Origin: Cenococcum geophilum 1.58
Lineage: Eukaryota > Ascomycota > Dothideomycetes > Gloniales > Gloniaceae
DNA length: 64,000 bases
Direction of reading: 5' to 3'
Assembly: GCA_001692895.1 (NCBI GenBank)
Contig: KV748215.1
Span: 1,099,720 to 1,163,719 of the forward strand
Shown here in pieces: positions 60,116 through 64,000 of this stretch (positions are counted from its first letter, which is position 1; each line of letters opens with the position of its first letter). A program made the position numbers and the translations under genes. A model generated the notes under the pieces. It did not search any database, was not told the origin of the DNA, and worked only from the letters and a program-made list of their open reading frames with translations.

Positions 60116-61261
60116 CTGAAATATCTAGTCAGGGGTACAATGTTATACGGTAGATGATAGTACTGAAGATCCTCACTACACATGGATGGTATAATTGGAT
60201 CTGTATCATTGGACTGTACTGATATCTACTATAGCTAATCAAAGAAGATGCCTACAACCTTCATTCACTTCTTTGGTTTCTGAAATTAACTAATGTAGAT
60301 GTTGATCACCACCATGTCATATGTAAAATGCGACTGGGTGTGTCGTATTGTTAAAGTTTTGGCTCCAACAGGCTTGTAATCTTTGTCTGCTATATGTTGC
60401 CCGGAATGGGATCCTCTGATCAAATTTTCGAGTAGAACCCTTGGGTGCCGAAAGTTTCGCTTACCAGAAGACTATTTGGAGTGGGTCCCAAACTATGCGG
60501 GAGGGTATATATATAGTTATCCCGTGGTATGAGCCAATGCGATGTCTAGCATTAATACACACTTTCGTGCTGCAGATCATCCGCAGTGGGATGTGGTGCC
60601 GTTGATGCTGCCATTGTTGTGGTCAACTGCGCTGTATTGTCGGATCAGAACCGAGGGGCCCGTCCAATAGGTAAGCTCCCGTTCGTTCCTCATTACTGAG
60701 GTCTCATCCATTAAGCATTTTTTAATCATTTGTGCTTACAACCTTCTACCGGCTCCTTCTCTTTGTCTTTAGTCCCTATCTCTTGGACGTTTGAAATGTC
60801 TTAAGGATTTGACTTCATGGAAACTAAATGCTCCTGCATATGTGCCCAGCATCCTTATTGTGAAGAGATGCTCTCAATGACGTAATGGCAACTAGGGAGA
60901 AGGCCAGGGACAGTGTCTTTGAGCAAGGACGGCTGTGTTATAAAAGAGACAGGGAATTTGAACTTTTTTATTTTGATATGAAAATAGCTTCCAAAACAGT
61001 TTAGGGAAAGGGCGCTAAGGAGAAAAATAGTAAGAGATGTGGGATTGTGGTGAGAGGATACTAGCCGATGGCTCTTTTGATTAGCGGAATATGTCAATAT
61101 GTATAGACTGGGTTTAAGGAGGAAGAAGCCCTTGGCTTTTATCGGGAATCACCTAATAATGGAACTGAAGGGCTTATCGTCAGGTAATTTAGGGCAGAAT
61201 GACACGCCGTGTACTCATTCACATGTCCTAGTGTTTGATTGAAAGCGGCCTTTGCCATGGG
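60116..61261. other. Intergenic region
   Basis: No gene or repeat recognised. Includes the 3' flank of the WD40 gene at the right end. Confidence 0.45.
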
Positions 61262-62624
61262 TTACTCACTCTCCTCCATTAAGTCTGCCAATTCTCTCTC
61301 CTCATCCTCCGTCAAAAGGCTTTTTTTCTTCCCTTCCTTCTCTTTCTTTTCCCCCAACCTCTCTTCCTCAGCGTCCTGCCTAGACTTCACTAAATCTGGC
61401 GCTTTTAGGCTCCACTGCCTGATTGTCGCATCGATGCTCACACTAACAAGCTTCTGGCCAGGTAGCAGGACCAACCCAGTTACCTCCTCAAAGTGTCCGG
61501 TAAAGGTATGGTATAGCTTCCCGCTGCCCTTTTCCCATACTCTAACCTCCTCATCCCTACAGGCCGTGGCAACCCACCCGCCTTCCTCGTCTACAGCTAC
61601 ATCTCGCACGAAATCCGGATGAGCGAGCTCAGTATCCGCCTCCCAGTTCTGCTGCCGCGAAAGGCACTTTGCGGATTTGTCGGCCGAGGCCGTCCATAGG
61701 TCGCCGTCGCCGTCGAAGAGGAGCGCGTCGACGCTGGTGTCGTGGGATAGTATTGGCGACGGGCTACCTGAGGCCGGGGACGCTTCCAATGCGGAGGTGG
61801 ATGTGAGAGACCAGCGGCGGATCTCGCGGTCGCTACCGGCGCTGAAGAAGACAGTTCCACCATCTGTTTTCTCTTGCTCCGTGCCTTGCAGTATCGGATC
61901 AGGAAGTGTGAATTGGTCAATAGCCAGCGCTAGAATACCCCTGGTATGACCCTTTAATGTGTATAGTTTTTCTCTGGTGCCTACATCCCAAACAATAATG
62001 CTGGCGTCAGCAGAGCCGGATATCAGAATCTCTCTGCCGTGAAGCGAGAGGCAGAGAACTGCCTTTACGAAGTCATTGTGTCCTTGGTATCGTCGGGCAG
62101 GCTTGCGAGTGCTGCAAGACCAAGACCAGATGCTCTTGTCCCAGCAGCCCGCGAACAAGGTGTTTGAGTGTTTGGAGATACAGAGGGACGTTAATGGGGC
62201 CGTCGGACCAGTATAAACGGCGGATATTTCAGCAGTCTAGATGTTTAAACACCGTTAGTATTTTATGCACGTAAAATCTAAGGCCTACATGCAAACATGT
62301 TGAGAATTGGACAGAAGGTAGAATTTTGAGCATGAGCAGGCAGGAAAAATGTCTTACAGACTTCGAGCACCACCCTCCTCACGGTCCCCGCCGCCTCGGC
62401 AACATAGACACGCTCGTTGTTCTCCGGGTCGGCGGCGACAGCGAGGATCTTAGAGGCGAGTTTGATAGGGTTGCCTGATGCATTCTTCGATTTCGAGACT
62501 CTGCGGGCAGATTCAGTGAGGTAGGTTCTACGGAGGCTCCATGTTAGTGCTTGGCAGACTGTAGATGGGCATGGAGAACTAACGTAGTCTGGAAGAAGTG
62601 TCCTGGGTCTGTTGATCTTGACAT
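61262..62624 (-). CDS. WD40 repeat protein
   Basis: Beta-propeller scaffold protein; partner unknown. Minus-strand exons 62584-62624, 62362-62527, 61262-62236, total 1182 nt (393 aa). The ATG at 62624 gives MSRSTDPGHFFQTTTYLTESARR across the first intron. WD-type repeats are visible as KILAVAADP..ERVYVAEAAGTVRRV, TLFAGCWDKSIWSW, ILISGSADASIIVWDVGTRE, VFFSAGSDREIRRWSL, DLWTASADKSAK, WVATACRDEEVRVWEKGSG and LVSVSIDATIRQWSL, seven blades. The C-terminus is a charged helix with EEERLGEKKEKEGKKKSLL. The second intron donor is taken as GTCTGT, with a GTAAGA 4 nt downstream; the first keeps the frame. The repeat spacing resembles uncharacterised fungal WD proteins, and I assign no pathway. Confidence 0.9.
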
Positions 62625-63142
62625 GTTGAGCAGACGACAGTGGTTTTCACGAGTATTGTATTTTCAAGGTGGGAGAGAAGCATGGATTTTCAACCCCTCC
62701 ATTACTTATCTACAAAAGTACCTATGTACTTACCGATTATTACTATTACGATTATAGTGATGGGTGCTAATAAGCAACTTCAGCGATCAAAATAGAGACC
62801 TAAGACGGTAGAGAATACTGAGATAGGAACCAGCAAACCAAACAATCCTCATTGCTACTTTCAGAATCTCCAAAAGTATGCTATCATGCATGTATCTCAT
62901 ATCTCATGTTCGTGCTCATGAATCATAAATCCATCACATCATCCGCAAGTGAGGCATCATCCAAGCCGTCACCAGCACCATAAAACGCCCAATACGTATC
63001 TCAAAAAAGCCCACTGAAGGTTCTCAAGCCTCTTGTAAGAAACGCCCTGATGCGCCAACAAATGTCCACCTCATGTCGCAAGTGTGGTCGTCAAAATCAT
63101 TCACAGGAGAAATCTTGGAGTTCACCACATACTTGGGGACTG
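62625..63142. other. Intergenic region
   Basis: Upstream region of the minus-strand WD40 gene and 3' flank of the Byr4-like gene. Nothing else seen. Confidence 0.5.
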
Positions 63143-64000
63143 CTACCTCCTTAGATGCTCAGCGGCTGCCAGTGCGGCCAGATCTCTCACGGCCCACCTC
63201 CAAGACTCGCTGCCATCTCTGATACCGCCGACCCAACCTTCAACTCGTCGCCTCCATATGTTTTCCTCCTCTCTTTGCCTTCGAATGAAACTAGGGCCGA
63301 GGTCAAACTCCTCGCCCACAAATGTCTGGTCTTCGGCATTCACTCCATCTCCATATCCGCCCGAGGTAACACTTGCTGTACCGCCCGCACCAACACCAAC
63401 CTTGCTATCGTCATCTTTGAGGTCTTCGAGCCCAGCAAATGGATCGTCCTCATCATCTACATCAATGGACTGGCTGGGAGGATCACCAGAATGAGATGAA
63501 GGGCCTAGTTTAAGCCAGCACATCTTGCGTGGGTCAAACACCATGCCACGCTCGACCTGGATGCCGCGAGCAGTTGAGATGTTTGATATCAGGGCTGGGG
63601 CGCGTGGTGGAGATGGTGGGCCGGGCATAGTAGGACGAGATTGCTGTTGATGATGTTGATGTTGATGATGATGGTGAGAGTGTTGAGTTTGGAAGGCTGA
63701 AAGAGCGGAGTGGGAGATGGAGCGCGATCGATCGTGTTGATGGTATAGGTGTTGATTTGACGGTGCAAAGGTAGGCGTGCTCGCAGTGGTAAGGGCGAGG
63801 GTAGTTGTAGATACATTGGGATGTGAGAAGGGAGCGAGTGCCACCTCATTACCTTCCCAGCGATGTAGCATGGGATTATAGGTCATTCCTTTTTCATCTA
63901 GAGGTAATGACATGGTAAGCAGGTGACCAAGGGTGGGACTGTCGAATTGGAAAGCTTACTCTTCACCATTGGTGCTGACATTGCTTTGATTAGCATCGGT
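63143..64000 (-). CDS. Byr4/Bfa1-like mitotic exit or septation regulator, C-terminal part
   Basis: Partner of a two-component GAP that restrains the spindle-pole GTPase Tem1/Spg1 and so times mitotic exit or septation. The gene runs off the right edge; the visible part is the last exon 63143-63897 and the end of the previous exon, 63960 to beyond 64000 (62-nt intron). Conserved segments seen in this family: EKGMTYNPMLHRWEGNE, then RAPALISNISTARGIQVERGMVFDPRKMCWLKL, DDEDDPFAGLEDL, and VGEEFDLGPSFIRRQREEE near the C-terminus. A His/Gln-rich stretch lies between the first two. An ATG at 63913 in the intron is not the start, since reading from the upstream exon joins in phase with EKGMTY. Family assignment is from remembered motif pattern. 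Confidence 0.85.

Overview
The window is nuclear DNA of a filamentous ascomycete (Pezizomycotina). The support is short GT-AG introns of about 50-60 nt with TACTAAC/GCTGAC-like branch sites, a velvet regulator (VeA), a secreted AA9 lytic polysaccharide monooxygenase, a fungal Pma1, and AT-rich transposon blocks with transition-only LTR divergence, as expected of RIP. Placement in Leotiomycetes (Helotiales-like) is only my impression from protein style.

Layout. 1-90 is the last codons of a membrane protein. 3.0-25.3 kb is a gene-dense plus-strand block of mostly housekeeping genes: plasma-membrane H+-ATPase (pma1), aldo-keto reductase, splicing factor SF3b145/Cus1, an Arg/Ser-rich protein, the second-largest RNA polymerase III subunit (RPC2), and a PUF-family RNA-binding protein with nine predicted exons including a 21-nt microexon. 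A TIR element lies at 27.6-28.0 kb and a minus-strand AA9 LPMO with a long C-terminal tail at 28.7-30.4 kb.

31.9-42.6 kb is AT-rich and transposon-filled. Target-site duplications (TSDs) resolve it: two solo LTRs (TSDs TCAAT and ATATC), an 809-bp hAT-like element (TSD AACCCACG) and an 8.07-kb Ty1/Copia element on the minus strand (TSD CCCCC), itself carrying a 2.03-kb gag-only LTR element (TSD CTTAT). Removing the insertions leaves one minus-strand host reading frame, broken by a single in-frame stop and ending within the outermost TSD. One host gene was therefore hit at least four times. This is the main discovery in the window.

45.7-51.5 kb holds two minus-strand genes: a nuclear basic coiled-coil protein and VeA, the latter with a long GC-rich upstream region. 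55.4-60.1 kb is a second decayed region, with LTR relics, a minisatellite, two adjacent miniature TIR elements (one packed with CATATG palindromes and flanked by a 10-bp TSD) and a SNF2-family helicase remnant. The right edge has a WD40 protein and the 3' part of a Byr4/Bfa1-like septation/mitotic-exit regulator, both on the minus strand.

The genes do not form one pathway. The block joins core functions (membrane energisation, splicing, Pol III transcription, mRNA regulation) with lifestyle functions (VeA development/secondary metabolism, LPMO biomass attack). No CRISPR, phage or obvious secondary-metabolite cluster is present.
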